From an uncultured Phocaeicola sp. (GTDB lineage: Bacteria > Bacteroidota > Bacteroidia > Bacteroidales > Bacteroidaceae), in assembly GCA_948956705.1 (NCBI GenBank), contig CARCZS010000008.1, forward strand, positions 1-64,000: 64,000 nucleotides of DNA, given 5' to 3'. Shown here piece after piece: positions 18,530-27,014 of the stretch (the first letter of the stretch is position 1; each line of letters begins with the position of its first letter). Both the position numbers and the translations under genes were made by a program. The notes beneath the pieces are model-generated. The model was not told the DNA's origin and ran no database searches. It saw nothing but the letters and a program-made list of their open reading frames with translations.

Positions 18530-18549
18530 CTCCCTCATGCATGAGGGAG
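18530..18549 (+). terminator. Palindromic hairpin after the S-layer-like gene
   Basis: CTCCCTCATG and CATGAGGGAG form a perfect 10-bp inverted repeat with no loop bases of its own, 37 bases after the stop. It lacks a good T-run, so it may be an mRNA 3' stabiliser backed up by the next hairpin. Confidence 0.6.
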
Positions 18550-18583
18550 CTTATATAATAGAAAAACTTTAAAAAACTATCGA

Positions 18584-18616
18584 AATCCTCGGCTTGTGAT
18601 AAGTCGGGGATTTTTT
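18584..18616 (+). terminator. Rho-independent terminator
   Basis: AATCCTCGGCTT (18584-18595) pairs with AAGTCGGGGATT (18601-18612) over 12 bp with two G-U pairs and a 5-base loop, followed by a T-run. It ends the S-layer transcript just before the convergent gene. Confidence 0.85.
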
Positions 18617-18618
18617 AA

Positions 18619-20172
18619 TTACTCTTCCACTATCCACTTTTCTATATTTCTTGTTTCCGCACTGAAGTTTACTCCTATTTTAAACAGTTTACGGCTGTCA
18701 AGTTCAAAAGGTTGTGCATAACGCTTTTCATTGATTTGTCGCAATGCTTCTTCTGCCGTTCCATCCAGTTTAAACTCCATTACATAAATAAAACGATCTG
18801 TCTGTAACACTAAATCCACACGCCCCCTAGCAGTGTGATATTCCACTTTCACATAAAAGCCTACCAGCTTGAAGACAATAAAAAGAACGTTTTGATAATG
18901 AAGTTCCAATTCACGCACCATCTCATAAGGAGTATCTGCAAAGAAACTCTGCAAACGACGGAAAAAAGAATCATAATCACCAACTTCTACCTCATGGACA
19001 AACTTCTGTATTTCAAAGGGAGAATCCACTTTATTCACATTGGCATAGAAAGGCAATAAAAAACGAATAAACCCTTCTTCCACCTCACGGTTTGGAAAAC
19101 CTAAACGGTAAATGCCAAAACGCTCGTCATACCCTTTAATAGTCAAATATCCGCTTTGATAAATCACCGGAATAGGATTGGTCGATTCTGAATCAATGCT
19201 ATTCAACACCTGCGCATCCGTTTCTTCATGCGCCATCCGTTCCAGGTCATAATGATGTTTTTTCAGTAAAGTCACCAAATAGGTAGGTGTTCCCGTCTCA
19301 AACCAATAACTGCCAAATTCCCTCCTCTTGAAGGCACTAAGCAGACTGAAGGGATTATACATGCCTACAGAATTATGTGTAAAATGATAGCCGTCATAAT
19401 TCCGTTTCAATTCATCACAAAGTTCATCGTAAGAGATGCCCCTCGCAGCAGCAAACACATGAAGCTCTTCCTCCAGATATTCATGTATTTCGTTGTCGCT
19501 GACACCGCATATCTCAATAAACTCATTCCACATGGATATATCATCCAAATTATTCAAATCACTAAAGACACTGACCTTTCCAAATTTCGTTACCCCTGTC
19601 AACAAAGCAAACTTGATACAACTGTCCATCGTTTTCAGTACTCCATAAAACGGCTTCAGCGTATTCCGATACTTTTCTTGAAGTTCCTTATTTCCAATTG
19701 CTTGCAACATCGGTTTATCATATTCATCCACAAGAATCGCCACTCGCTGTCCCGTCTTTTCACAAGCACGTTTCACAACTCCTTTAAAGCGCAGAGCCAA
19801 AGAAGTTTCAGACGGAGCCGCTCCGTAAAGGGCTTCCCAATTAGTGAGATAGTCATTTAGAATATCATCCAAATCCTGTGCCGAATCATATTTTGAGATA
19901 TTAAGGTCAATATGCAGAATAGGATATTGCACCCAGTCTTTCTCCAAACCGGCTATGGCCAGGCCGTCAAACAGTTCTTTCTTTCCCTGGAAATAAGCTT
20001 CCAACGTAGATATCAAAAGACTCTTTCCGAAACGGCGCGGACGGCTGAGAAAATAATAACTTCCTGTTTTTACCAACTTATAAATCAAAGCTGTTTTATC
20101 AATATAAAGATAGCCGTCATTACGCAGCTTCTCAAAACTCTGTATTCCAATAGGATATAACTTGTTGCCCAT
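18619..20172 (-). CDS. AAA-ATPase-like protein with C-terminal PD-(D/E)xK nuclease domain
   Basis: A 517-residue protein of the AAA_ASL (PF09820) plus PDDEXK_9 (PF08011) type, very common and multi-copy in Bacteroidales. The N-terminal part has IGIQSFEKLRNDGYLYIDKT and the P-loop RPRRFGKS at 44-51, then LVDEYDKPML as the Walker B-like segment and LTGVTKFGKVSVFSDLNNLDDIS. The C-terminal domain carries GRVDLVLQTDRFIYVMEFKLDG, with the acidic and EFK residues of the nuclease fold. Function is not established; a role in DNA transactions or defence has been suggested. It ends directly against the terminator of the S-layer gene and has its own promoter. Confidence 0.9.
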   Translation of the reverse strand: MGNKLYPIGIQSFEKLRNDGYLYIDKTALIYKLVKTGSYYFLSRPRRFGKSLLISTLEAYFQGKKELFDGLAIAGLEKDWVQYPILHIDLNISKYDSAQDLDDILNDYLTNWEALYGAAPSETSLALRFKGVVKRACEKTGQRVAILVDEYDKPMLQAIGNKELQEKYRNTLKPFYGVLKTMDSCIKFALLTGVTKFGKVSVFSDLNNLDDISMWNEFIEICGVSDNEIHEYLEEELHVFAAARGISYDELCDELKRNYDGYHFTHNSVGMYNPFSLLSAFKRREFGSYWFETGTPTYLVTLLKKHHYDLERMAHEETDAQVLNSIDSESTNPIPVIYQSGYLTIKGYDERFGIYRLGFPNREVEEGFIRFLLPFYANVNKVDSPFEIQKFVHEVEVGDYDSFFRRLQSFFADTPYEMVRELELHYQNVLFIVFKLVGFYVKVEYHTARGRVDLVLQTDRFIYVMEFKLDGTAEEALRQINEKRYAQPFELDSRKLFKIGVNFSAETRNIEKWIVEE

Positions 20173-20198
20173 AACTCATTGTTTTAACAGATAACACA

Positions 20199-20229
20199 CA
20201 AAGATAAAGAATTCCTTCTCATGTTCAAC
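20199..20229 (-). promoter_or_regulatory. Promoter of the AAA-ATPase-like gene
   Basis: On the minus strand GTTG (20226-20229), a 19-base spacer and TATCTTTG (20199-20206), 26 bases upstream of the start. Confidence 0.6.
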
Positions 20230-20238
20230 CTTTTACAA

Positions 20239-21255
20239 CTATAAAAGCTCTCTTCTCACCGGATAATTTCCTCTGAACTGTTCAAACTCTTCAGGCCGTT
20301 GCTTCAGCCAATCACTATCCCGCTGCGGATTATAAACCTGTAAGAAAGCTTCCTCTTTATCAGACGACAAAGTCATAGGCGGCATGGCAGGAGGAACAAT
20401 CTCAAATGAAGCCTCTATATGAAAAAAACGACAAACGGCCTCCAGTGCCATACGAGTGGCATTCGCCTTTCCGTCGGCAGAATAACCGGCTATGTGAGGT
20501 GTTCCCAAAAACACGGTTTGCAACAGTTCAAGATTTATATCAGGCTCGTGCTCCCATGTATCGATAATTGCCTCACTGACCTGTCCCGTTTTCAGAGCAT
20601 TGAGCAGTGCCGGAGTGTCGATGACTTCTCCGCGACATGTATTTATAATCACAGGACGACGCTGCAATGATGCAAAAAAAGAAGCATCCGCCAAATGAAA
20701 GGTCTTATACACCCCGGTGCGGTATAAAGGAGTATGGAAAGTGATAATATCGCATTCGCGCATCAAAGTCTGCAAATCGACAAAACCCTGTTCACCGCTG
20801 TCCTCACGGGGAGGGTCGTTCAGCAACACATTCATCCCCAAAGTCTCAGCCATCCGCCGGATGCGGCTACCCACATGGCCTACCCCCACAATACCCATAC
20901 ACATATTTTCCAGCTTCTTTCCGCGTAACCGTTTGAGCAGCAGAAGCGAAGCATGTACATATTGCTCCACTCCTCCGGCATTGCAGCCGGGACAGTTGCT
21001 CCATGCGATACCTGCCTCACGGCAATAATCCACATCGATATGGTCAAAACCAATCGTCGCCGTTGCAATAAATTTCACGGAACTGCCCTCCAGCAATTCA
21101 CGGTTACAATGGGTGCGTGTACGGACAATCAGAACATCGGCATCTTTTACATCCCGAGGCGTAAAAGCAGCACCCGGCAAATATACCACCTCATCGGCTA
21201 TCTGCCCGACAGCTTCTTTAATATAGGGGATTTTATTGTCTACAATTACTTTCAT
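20239..21255 (-). CDS. pdxB: Erythronate-4-phosphate dehydrogenase
   Basis: A 338-residue D-isomer-specific 2-hydroxyacid dehydrogenase that oxidises 4-phosphoerythronate in the DXP-dependent branch of pyridoxal phosphate synthesis. The NAD site is GIVGVGHVG at 121-129. The catalytic residues fit Arg208 (NTCRGEVIDTPAL), Glu237 (IDTWEHEPDI) and His254 (GTPHIAGYSADGK). The C-terminal extension (about residues 280-338) that distinguishes PdxB from other dehydrogenases is present. TACCTTTG at 21280-21287 serves as the promoter -7 element. It stands alone, divergent from the glycan block. Confidence 0.94.
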   Translation of the reverse strand: MKVIVDNKIPYIKEAVGQIADEVVYLPGAAFTPRDVKDADVLIVRTRTHCNRELLEGSSVKFIATATIGFDHIDVDYCREAGIAWSNCPGCNAGGVEQYVHASLLLLKRLRGKKLENMCMGIVGVGHVGSRIRRMAETLGMNVLLNDPPREDSGEQGFVDLQTLMRECDIITFHTPLYRTGVYKTFHLADASFFASLQRRPVIINTCRGEVIDTPALLNALKTGQVSEAIIDTWEHEPDINLELLQTVFLGTPHIAGYSADGKANATRMALEAVCRFFHIEASFEIVPPAMPPMTLSSDKEEAFLQVYNPQRDSDWLKQRPEEFEQFRGNYPVRRELL

Positions 21256-21279
21256 CTTCTAAAAAAACTAGGATTAGGA

Positions 21280-21287
21280 CAAAGGTA
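21280..21287 (-). promoter_or_regulatory. Promoter -7 element of pdxB
   Basis: On the minus strand TACCTTTG, 24 bases upstream of the pdxB start. Confidence 0.5.
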
Positions 21288-21331
21288 GACACTTTTACCG
21301 AATAATAATTGGTTGATTAGAAAAGTTTGCA

Positions 21332-21339
21332 TAGATTTG
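21332..21339 (+). promoter_or_regulatory. Promoter -7 element of the LPS-type gene block
   Basis: TAGATTTG matches TAnnTTTG, 30 bases before the DUF4254 gene. It is the likely main promoter for the tightly packed plus-strand genes up to about 26.9 kb. Confidence 0.5.
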
Positions 21340-21369
21340 TCTTTCCAATAATTTTAAAACGAACAAGAT

Positions 21370-21975
21370 ATGAGTTTTACAGAACTATGCAAGCCCATTT
21401 TTGTGCAGTCTATCAATGACTATCACAAGACAGATAATGTTGATACTCCCATCAACAATCCTTATGAAGTGAAAAGCATCGAGTATTATCTTTATCTGAA
21501 AAACTGGATTGACACAGTACAATGGCACTTTGAAGACATTATCCGCGACCCGCAGATTGACCCGGTGGAAGCATTGACACTGAAACGCCGTATCGACAAG
21601 TCCAATCAAGACCGTACTGATTTGGTGGAACTGATTGACAGCTATTTCCTTGACAAATATAAAGATGTAACAATACTGCCCGATGCAACGATTAATACCG
21701 AAAGTCCTGCATGGGCCATCGACCGCCTTTCTATTCTTGCACTGAAAATCTATCACATGCGTCAGGAAGTGGAGCGCACTGATGTGTCTCCCGAACATCA
21801 CGCACAATGTGAAAAGAAACTGAATATCCTGCTTGAACAGCAGAAAGACCTCTCATCCGCCATCGACCAATTGATAGCCGATATCGAAGCGGGCCGCAAG
21901 TATATGAAAGTATATAAGCAGATGAAGATGTATAACGATCCGGCATTGAACCCTGTTTTGTACGGAAAGAAATAA
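21370..21975 (+). CDS. DUF4254 domain protein
   Basis: A 201-residue, mainly helical, soluble protein with no signal peptide. The sequence SIEYYLYLKNWIDTVQWHFEDIIRDPQIDPVEALTLKRRIDKSNQDRTDLVELID is typical of DUF4254 proteins, which in Bacteroidales sit directly before LPS core glycosyltransferases. The molecular role is unknown; the setting implies a part in LPS assembly. It is first in the block, with the GT9 gene following after 11 bases. Confidence 0.85.
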   Translation: MSFTELCKPIFVQSINDYHKTDNVDTPINNPYEVKSIEYYLYLKNWIDTVQWHFEDIIRDPQIDPVEALTLKRRIDKSNQDRTDLVELIDSYFLDKYKDVTILPDATINTESPAWAIDRLSILALKIYHMRQEVERTDVSPEHHAQCEKKLNILLEQQKDLSSAIDQLIADIEAGRKYMKVYKQMKMYNDPALNPVLYGKK

Positions 21976-21986
21976 ATGGTTCCCTC

Positions 21987-23018
21987 ATGGCTAAGATTCT
22001 GGTAATTCGTTTTTCAGCAATCGGCGATGTGGCAATGACCATTCCGGTGATTTACTCATTCGCCGTTCAGTATCCTCAGCACCAAATTACAGTGCTGAGC
22101 CGCAATACGCTTGCGCCCCTGTTCAACGGATTACCTCCCAATATCACTTTTCACGGAATGGATTTAAAGGGAGAACATGCAGGAATCATGGGACTGGAAT
22201 GGATGTACAAGGATTTGAAGAAAGAGCATTTCGATGCCGTAGCGGATTTCCATGATGTATTGCGCAGCAAATATCTGCGGTTGAGATTCAGACTGGCCGG
22301 CGTGAAGGTGGCGCATCTGGACAAGGGACGCAGTGGAAAAAGGAAACTGGTACGCGTCAAGAACAAAGTGATGGAATGGCAGAAGTCGTCATTCCAACGA
22401 TATGCCGAAGTCTTCCGAAACATTGGTTATCCGGTAGAATTAAGTTTCCGGTCACTTTTTGGCAACGGCAAGGGAAGCATTTCGTGCATGCAACTGCTAA
22501 CGGGCGACAAAGGTACAGACAAATGGATTGGAATTGCCCCGTTTGCAGCCCATGTAGGCAAGATATATCCTTTATCCAAACAAGAACAGGTCATCAGTTT
22601 ACTATCTGAACGCAAGAATACGAAAATCCTGCTGTTCGGAGGAGGAGCTAAAGAGATTGAAGTACTGGCTAAATGGGAACGTCAATACCCCAACGTCATA
22701 TCCACGGCAGGCAAACTGACACTGAACTCGGAATTGGCACTTATGAGCCATCTGGACGTTATGCTGTCTATGGACTCTGCCAATATGCATCTGGCATCAT
22801 TGGTAAACATTCCGGTGGTCTCCATTTGGGGAGCCACACATCCATACGCCGGATTTATGGGATGGAAACAATTGCCCGACAATGCCGTACAGGTGGATTT
22901 ACCGTGCCGTCCCTGTTCCATTTTCGGAAACAAACCCTGTTGGCGCAAGGACTATGCCTGTCTGCAGGGAGTCACTCCCGAAATGGTGGTACACCGTATT
23001 GAACAGGTTATCGATTAA
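21987..23018 (+). CDS. Glycosyltransferase family 9 (heptosyltransferase-like)
   Basis: A 343-residue GT9 protein acting at the cytosolic face of the inner membrane on the LPS core. The N-terminal ILVIRFSAIGDVAMTIPVIYSF and the C-terminal donor-binding MSMDSANMHLASLVNIPVVSIWGATHPYAGFMGW are the typical family signatures. Bacteroides often use GT9 enzymes on core sugars other than heptose, so the donor is left open. The end CRPCSIFGNKPCWRKDYACLQGVTPEMVV also fits. Part of the DUF4254-to-GT4 operon; the kinase gene begins 22 bases later. Confidence 0.9.
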   Translation: MAKILVIRFSAIGDVAMTIPVIYSFAVQYPQHQITVLSRNTLAPLFNGLPPNITFHGMDLKGEHAGIMGLEWMYKDLKKEHFDAVADFHDVLRSKYLRLRFRLAGVKVAHLDKGRSGKRKLVRVKNKVMEWQKSSFQRYAEVFRNIGYPVELSFRSLFGNGKGSISCMQLLTGDKGTDKWIGIAPFAAHVGKIYPLSKQEQVISLLSERKNTKILLFGGGAKEIEVLAKWERQYPNVISTAGKLTLNSELALMSHLDVMLSMDSANMHLASLVNIPVVSIWGATHPYAGFMGWKQLPDNAVQVDLPCRPCSIFGNKPCWRKDYACLQGVTPEMVVHRIEQVID

Positions 23019-23040
23019 AGAAAGAATAAACCAACGCTCT

Positions 23041-23790
23041 ATGAAAATAGTAATTCATCCCGATTTTATGCAGACTGCCGATTTTATCAGGCAGCTACCC
23101 CAACACTTTGCACAAGAAGGGGAGCTGTTGTATGAAGGTAGAAATGAAGTCAGACGGTATCGGGTGAAGGACGAATGGTTGGTAGTGAAAAGATACAAGC
23201 AGCCCAATATCATTCAACGGATTGTCTACACCTTTTTCAAGAAAAGTAAAACGGAACGGGCTTACCTCTTTGCCGGCATATTGCGCCAGAGAGGTTTTGA
23301 CACCCCGCACGAAGTGGCTTATATTGAAAAGAAAAGAGGAGGATTGTTTCTCGACGGATATTTTATCTCTACCCAGTGCGACTACCCTCCCCTGTCCAAA
23401 GTGCTGTGGCAACGCCAGTTCGACAAGCATGCCGCCGACGAGCTTGCTGCATTTATGGTACGGTTGCACGAAAAAGGAGTGTTACACGGTGATTTGAATC
23501 TGACCAATATACTTTATTGTACAGACAAAGACAGCCATTACCATTTCACCTTAATTGATACTAACCGTTCCAAGTTTAAATCCTCCCTCACCCGAAAGGA
23601 GTGTCTGGAGAATCTGAAACGTCTCACACACAGCAAAGCCCTCCTGCGGTATGTGGTGATGCAATATGCTAATTTGAGAGGATGGCCTCCAAGAGAATGT
23701 GCTTTGGAAGTATTTCAGTTCCTTCTTCAGTTCGAACACAAACGACGAAGAAAACGCAGACTCCAGGCATTAATCGGAATAAAAAAGTAA
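23041..23790 (+). CDS. LPS core/Kdo kinase-like protein (InaA/KdkA type)
   Basis: A 249-residue protein kinase-fold enzyme of the lipopolysaccharide kinase (Kdo/WaaP) family. The catalytic loop is HGDLNLTN at 149-156 (His149, Asp151, Asn156) and the metal-binding aspartate is Asp173 in LIDTNR. It probably phosphorylates a Kdo or core sugar. I start it at the ATG at 23041 because the protein then begins MKIVIHPDFM, whereas the in-frame upstream extension overlaps the GT9 gene and encodes unrelated sequence. Placed between GT9 and an acyltransferase, the setting supports the LPS assignment. Confidence 0.85.
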   Translation: MKIVIHPDFMQTADFIRQLPQHFAQEGELLYEGRNEVRRYRVKDEWLVVKRYKQPNIIQRIVYTFFKKSKTERAYLFAGILRQRGFDTPHEVAYIEKKRGGLFLDGYFISTQCDYPPLSKVLWQRQFDKHAADELAAFMVRLHEKGVLHGDLNLTNILYCTDKDSHYHFTLIDTNRSKFKSSLTRKECLENLKRLTHSKALLRYVVMQYANLRGWPPRECALEVFQFLLQFEHKRRRKRRLQALIGIKK

Positions 23791-23796
23791 CAGACA

Positions 23797-24711
23797 ATGA
23801 AGATAGTATATTATATTGTATTTTTCTTTTGGTATATGCTTTCGCTTTTACCATTACGCCTCTTATATGTTTTTTCCGATATCCTCTACTATCCGCTCTA
23901 TTACTGCATTCGCTATCGGCGCAAAGTGGTCAGACAAAATCTTACCGGCTCCTTTCCCGATAAGGATGAAAAAGAGCTCATCCATATAGAGAAACAATAT
24001 TATCACTTCTTTTGCGATTATATGATAGAGACAATCAAGCTGTTCTCTATCTCGAAAAAACAATTAAAACGAAGAATGACCTTCGGAGGTATTGACGAGA
24101 TTGTGAAGAAGCTGGAAGAAGAGAACAAAAACTTCTGCTTTGTCTATCTGGGGCATTATTGTAACTGGGAATGGATTGCCTCCCTGCCCTATTGGGTGCC
24201 GGAAGATATATTGTGCGGGCAAATCTACCACCCGCTATACAACAAAGCTTTCGACCGGCTCTTTCTCCGCCTGCGCAACCAGTTTGGCGGCGAATGTATC
24301 TCCATGAAGGAGACGCTCCGCCGAATCATAGAACTGAAACGCGCCAAACAGAAAACAATTATCGGTTTTATTTCCGACCAGGCTCCGAAGTGGAACAGCA
24401 TCCATCATTGGGCAGAGTTCTTCCATCGTGAAACTCCGGTATTCATCGGAACGGAAAAGATAGGCAAACAGGTAGACGCCTTGATTTATTATGCCGATGT
24501 GAAACGGATAAAAAGAGGATATTACCATTGCGAGTTCAAGCAACTGGCCAACAATGCCAAGGATGTTCCCGATTTTCAACTGACAGATATGTATATCCAT
24601 AATCTGGAACGTATGATAAGTGCAGTACCTCAATATTGGCTATGGAGCCACAAACGCTGGAAACGCACCAAAGAAGAGTGGATAAGAAGACAACAAGAAG
24701 AGAAGAAATGA
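23797..24711 (+). CDS. Lipid A acyltransferase-like protein (LpxL/HtrB family)
   Basis: A 304-residue membrane-associated acyltransferase. An N-terminal hydrophobic segment (about 1-28) is followed by the catalytic H-x4-E, His120 to Glu125 in YLGHYCNWEWIA, and later ISDQAPKWNSIHHWAEFFHRETPVF, the acceptor-binding region of late lipid A acyltransferases. It adds a secondary acyl chain to lipid A or a related lipid. It begins 6 bases after the kinase gene and its stop overlaps the ATG of glf, so it is translationally coupled. Confidence 0.88.
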   Translation: MKIVYYIVFFFWYMLSLLPLRLLYVFSDILYYPLYYCIRYRRKVVRQNLTGSFPDKDEKELIHIEKQYYHFFCDYMIETIKLFSISKKQLKRRMTFGGIDEIVKKLEEENKNFCFVYLGHYCNWEWIASLPYWVPEDILCGQIYHPLYNKAFDRLFLRLRNQFGGECISMKETLRRIIELKRAKQKTIIGFISDQAPKWNSIHHWAEFFHRETPVFIGTEKIGKQVDALIYYADVKRIKRGYYHCEFKQLANNAKDVPDFQLTDMYIHNLERMISAVPQYWLWSHKRWKRTKEEWIRRQQEEKK

Positions 24712-25823
24712 CAATGAAGGAGTATGATTATTTAATAGTAGGTGCCGGATTATTCGGAGCAGTATTTGCACACGAAGCCCGATGTGCCGGCAAGCGTTGT
24801 CTTGTCATAGACAAACGAGACCAACGCGGTGGTAACTTATACTGTGAAGACGTAGAGGGAATACATGTACACAAATATGGCGCACATATTTTCCATACAG
24901 ACAATAAAGAAGTGTGGGATTATGTGAACAGCTTTGTGGAGTTCAACCGATACACCAATTCTCCGTTAGCTCATTTTGAAGGTAAATTATACAATCTTCC
25001 CTTCAACATGAATACCTTCTATCAGTTATGGGGCGTAAAGACTCCGGCAGAAGCAAAGGAGAAAATAGAAGAGCAACGCCGTGAGTTTGCTCACATCACC
25101 GAACCGACCAATCTGGAAGAACAGGCATTAAAACTGTGTGGCAAAGACATTTATCGCTGTCTGATAAAAGGTTACACAGAGAAACAATGGGGCAGGGCGG
25201 CCACTGAATTACCCGCATTCATCATCAGGCGTATCCCCTTCCGCTTTGTATATGACAATAATTATTTCAATGATGCCTATCAAGGCATCCCCAAAGGCGG
25301 ATACAATGTATTGATTGATGCGCTGCTGGAAGGTATTGACGTGCGATTAAACACAAACTACTTCGAGCACCGGAAAGAGCTGGATGCATTGGCAGACAAA
25401 GTACTTTTCACCGGATGTATCGACGAGTATTTTGATTTCTGCTGTGGTCATTTGGAATATAGAAGTCTACGCTTCGACCATCAACGATTGGATACAGAAG
25501 ATTTTCAAGGAAATGCAGTGGTAAATTATACCGAACGTGAGGTTCCTTACACACGCATTATTGAACATAAGCATTTTGAATACGGCACACAACCCACCAC
25601 CGTTATCACTTATGAATATCCGGACGATTTCCAACCGGGCAAAGAGCCTTATTATCCCGTAAATGACAGACGAAATACAGAAATATATCAAAAATATAAA
25701 AAGCTGTCCCAACAACATCCCAACGTTTTATTCGGCGGACGATTGGCTCAATACGCTTATGCCGATATGGACGATACGGTGAATGCAGCACTTACCTTGT
25801 GGAGAAAACAAACTAAAAACTAA
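24708..25823 (+). CDS. glf: UDP-galactopyranose mutase
   Basis: A 371-residue flavoenzyme that converts UDP-galactopyranose to UDP-galactofuranose, the donor for galactofuranose in glycans. The FAD-binding motif is IVGAGLFGAVFA near the N-terminus. Family hallmarks follow: GGNLYCEDVEGIHVHKYGAHIFHTD, the active-site GYTEKQWGR, IPKGGY, and the final GGRLAQYAYADMDD. I chose the ATG at 24708 because it overlaps the preceding stop (ATGA); a second ATG at 24714 would shorten it by two residues. The next glycosyltransferases, particularly the 27015 gene, could use its product. Confidence 0.97.
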   Translation: MTMKEYDYLIVGAGLFGAVFAHEARCAGKRCLVIDKRDQRGGNLYCEDVEGIHVHKYGAHIFHTDNKEVWDYVNSFVEFNRYTNSPLAHFEGKLYNLPFNMNTFYQLWGVKTPAEAKEKIEEQRREFAHITEPTNLEEQALKLCGKDIYRCLIKGYTEKQWGRAATELPAFIIRRIPFRFVYDNNYFNDAYQGIPKGGYNVLIDALLEGIDVRLNTNYFEHRKELDALADKVLFTGCIDEYFDFCCGHLEYRSLRFDHQRLDTEDFQGNAVVNYTEREVPYTRIIEHKHFEYGTQPTTVITYEYPDDFQPGKEPYYPVNDRRNTEIYQKYKKLSQQHPNVLFGGRLAQYAYADMDDTVNAALTLWRKQTKN

Positions 25824-25834
25824 AACTTTAACTT

Positions 25835-26905
25835 ATGAGAAAGACAGAAAGGAAGAAGGTACTCATAGACCTTTCCTATTTAAAACATCCAAATTGCGGA
25901 TTCGGACAGATAGCCATCAATTACTCAAAGCTATTTGCTGCTTTATCCGTAGAAGATTTACATTTCATTTATTTACTTCCCAAAGGATACCAGGATTTTT
26001 ATGGCAATAATGTAACATGCGTACCTATTAAACATAGAAGAATCAATAGATGGCTTCCCTTTACTCTTCCTAAAGTAGATCTGTGGCATTCCGTGAATCA
26101 GTTTAATAAGCTATATAGAAAGAGCCCTCAATTTATATTGACCATACATGATTTAAATTTCCTATTTGAACATCAAGGCCGGAAAAAACAAATCTTTTTG
26201 AAGAAGATACAACAAAAGATAGATAAAGCTACAATCATCACGACTATTTCTCATTATGTAGCGAATGAAATAAAGAAATATACCAATTTGAATGGAAAAG
26301 AAATCCGTGTTATCTATAATGGAGTAGAAAGGATAGACCAACAAGAAGGCAAACAACCGACATTTGCGACAGGACGTCCTTTTTTCTTTACTATCGGGGA
26401 AATGCGTACCAAAAAGGACTTCCACCTGTTGGTAGATGTTATGAAGTCGTTTCCCGAATATGACCTCTATATTTGTGGAAAAGACAGTTTTCATTACGCA
26501 GACGAAATAAGAACACAAATAAAAGAGAAAGCAGTCAATAATGTCTTTGTAACAGGCATGATAGAGCAAACAGAAAAGATATGGCTGTACCGTAACTGCA
26601 AAGCCTTTCTGTTTCCCAGCAGAGGTGAGGGATTCGGACTGCCGGTTATCGAAGCCATGCAGTTTGGAAAAGCTGTATTTATATCCAATTATACTTGCCT
26701 ACCGGAAATCTGTAATGGCTTCGCGTTTATTTGGGAGAAGCTGGAACCGGAAGCAATGGCAGAAAGTATCCGAAAAAATCTTCCCTTATTCTACGAGCAA
26801 AAAGAACGAATTGCCCAAATGAAAGAACATGCATACTCTTTCAGTTACGAAAAGCATATAAAGGCATACATCGATTTATACCATGAATTACTGTCATCAG
26901 AATAA
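25835..26905 (+). CDS. Glycosyltransferase family 4
   Basis: A 356-residue GT-B protein. An N-terminal acceptor lobe begins with KKVLIDLSYLKHPNCGFGQIAINYS and includes LTIHDLNFLFEH; the C-terminal donor lobe has FFFTIGEMRTKKDFHLLVDV and the GT4 E-x7-E motif in FPSRGEGFGLPVIEAMQFGKAVFIS. It is soluble and peripheral. It probably adds a core sugar; the donor is not known, although galactofuranose is possible given the neighbours. The glf gene ends 11 bases before it. Confidence 0.88.
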   Translation: MRKTERKKVLIDLSYLKHPNCGFGQIAINYSKLFAALSVEDLHFIYLLPKGYQDFYGNNVTCVPIKHRRINRWLPFTLPKVDLWHSVNQFNKLYRKSPQFILTIHDLNFLFEHQGRKKQIFLKKIQQKIDKATIITTISHYVANEIKKYTNLNGKEIRVIYNGVERIDQQEGKQPTFATGRPFFFTIGEMRTKKDFHLLVDVMKSFPEYDLYICGKDSFHYADEIRTQIKEKAVNNVFVTGMIEQTEKIWLYRNCKAFLFPSRGEGFGLPVIEAMQFGKAVFISNYTCLPEICNGFAFIWEKLEPEAMAESIRKNLPLFYEQKERIAQMKEHAYSFSYEKHIKAYIDLYHELLSSE

Positions 26906-26963
26906 TTCAGTGTGTTTGCATGATATTCTCTAAAGAAATCATCGTAAATACAAAAAATCTCTG

Positions 26964-26971
26964 TAATTTTG
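26964..26971 (+). promoter_or_regulatory. Possible promoter before the galactofuranosyltransferase-like gene
   Basis: TAATTTTG matches TAnnTTTG, 43 bases before the next start. The 109-base gap suggests that this and the following gene can be transcribed separately. Confidence 0.45.
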
Positions 26972-27014
26972 TTCTAATAAACTTTCAGAGAATTAAACGA
27001 AAGAATAAATATAG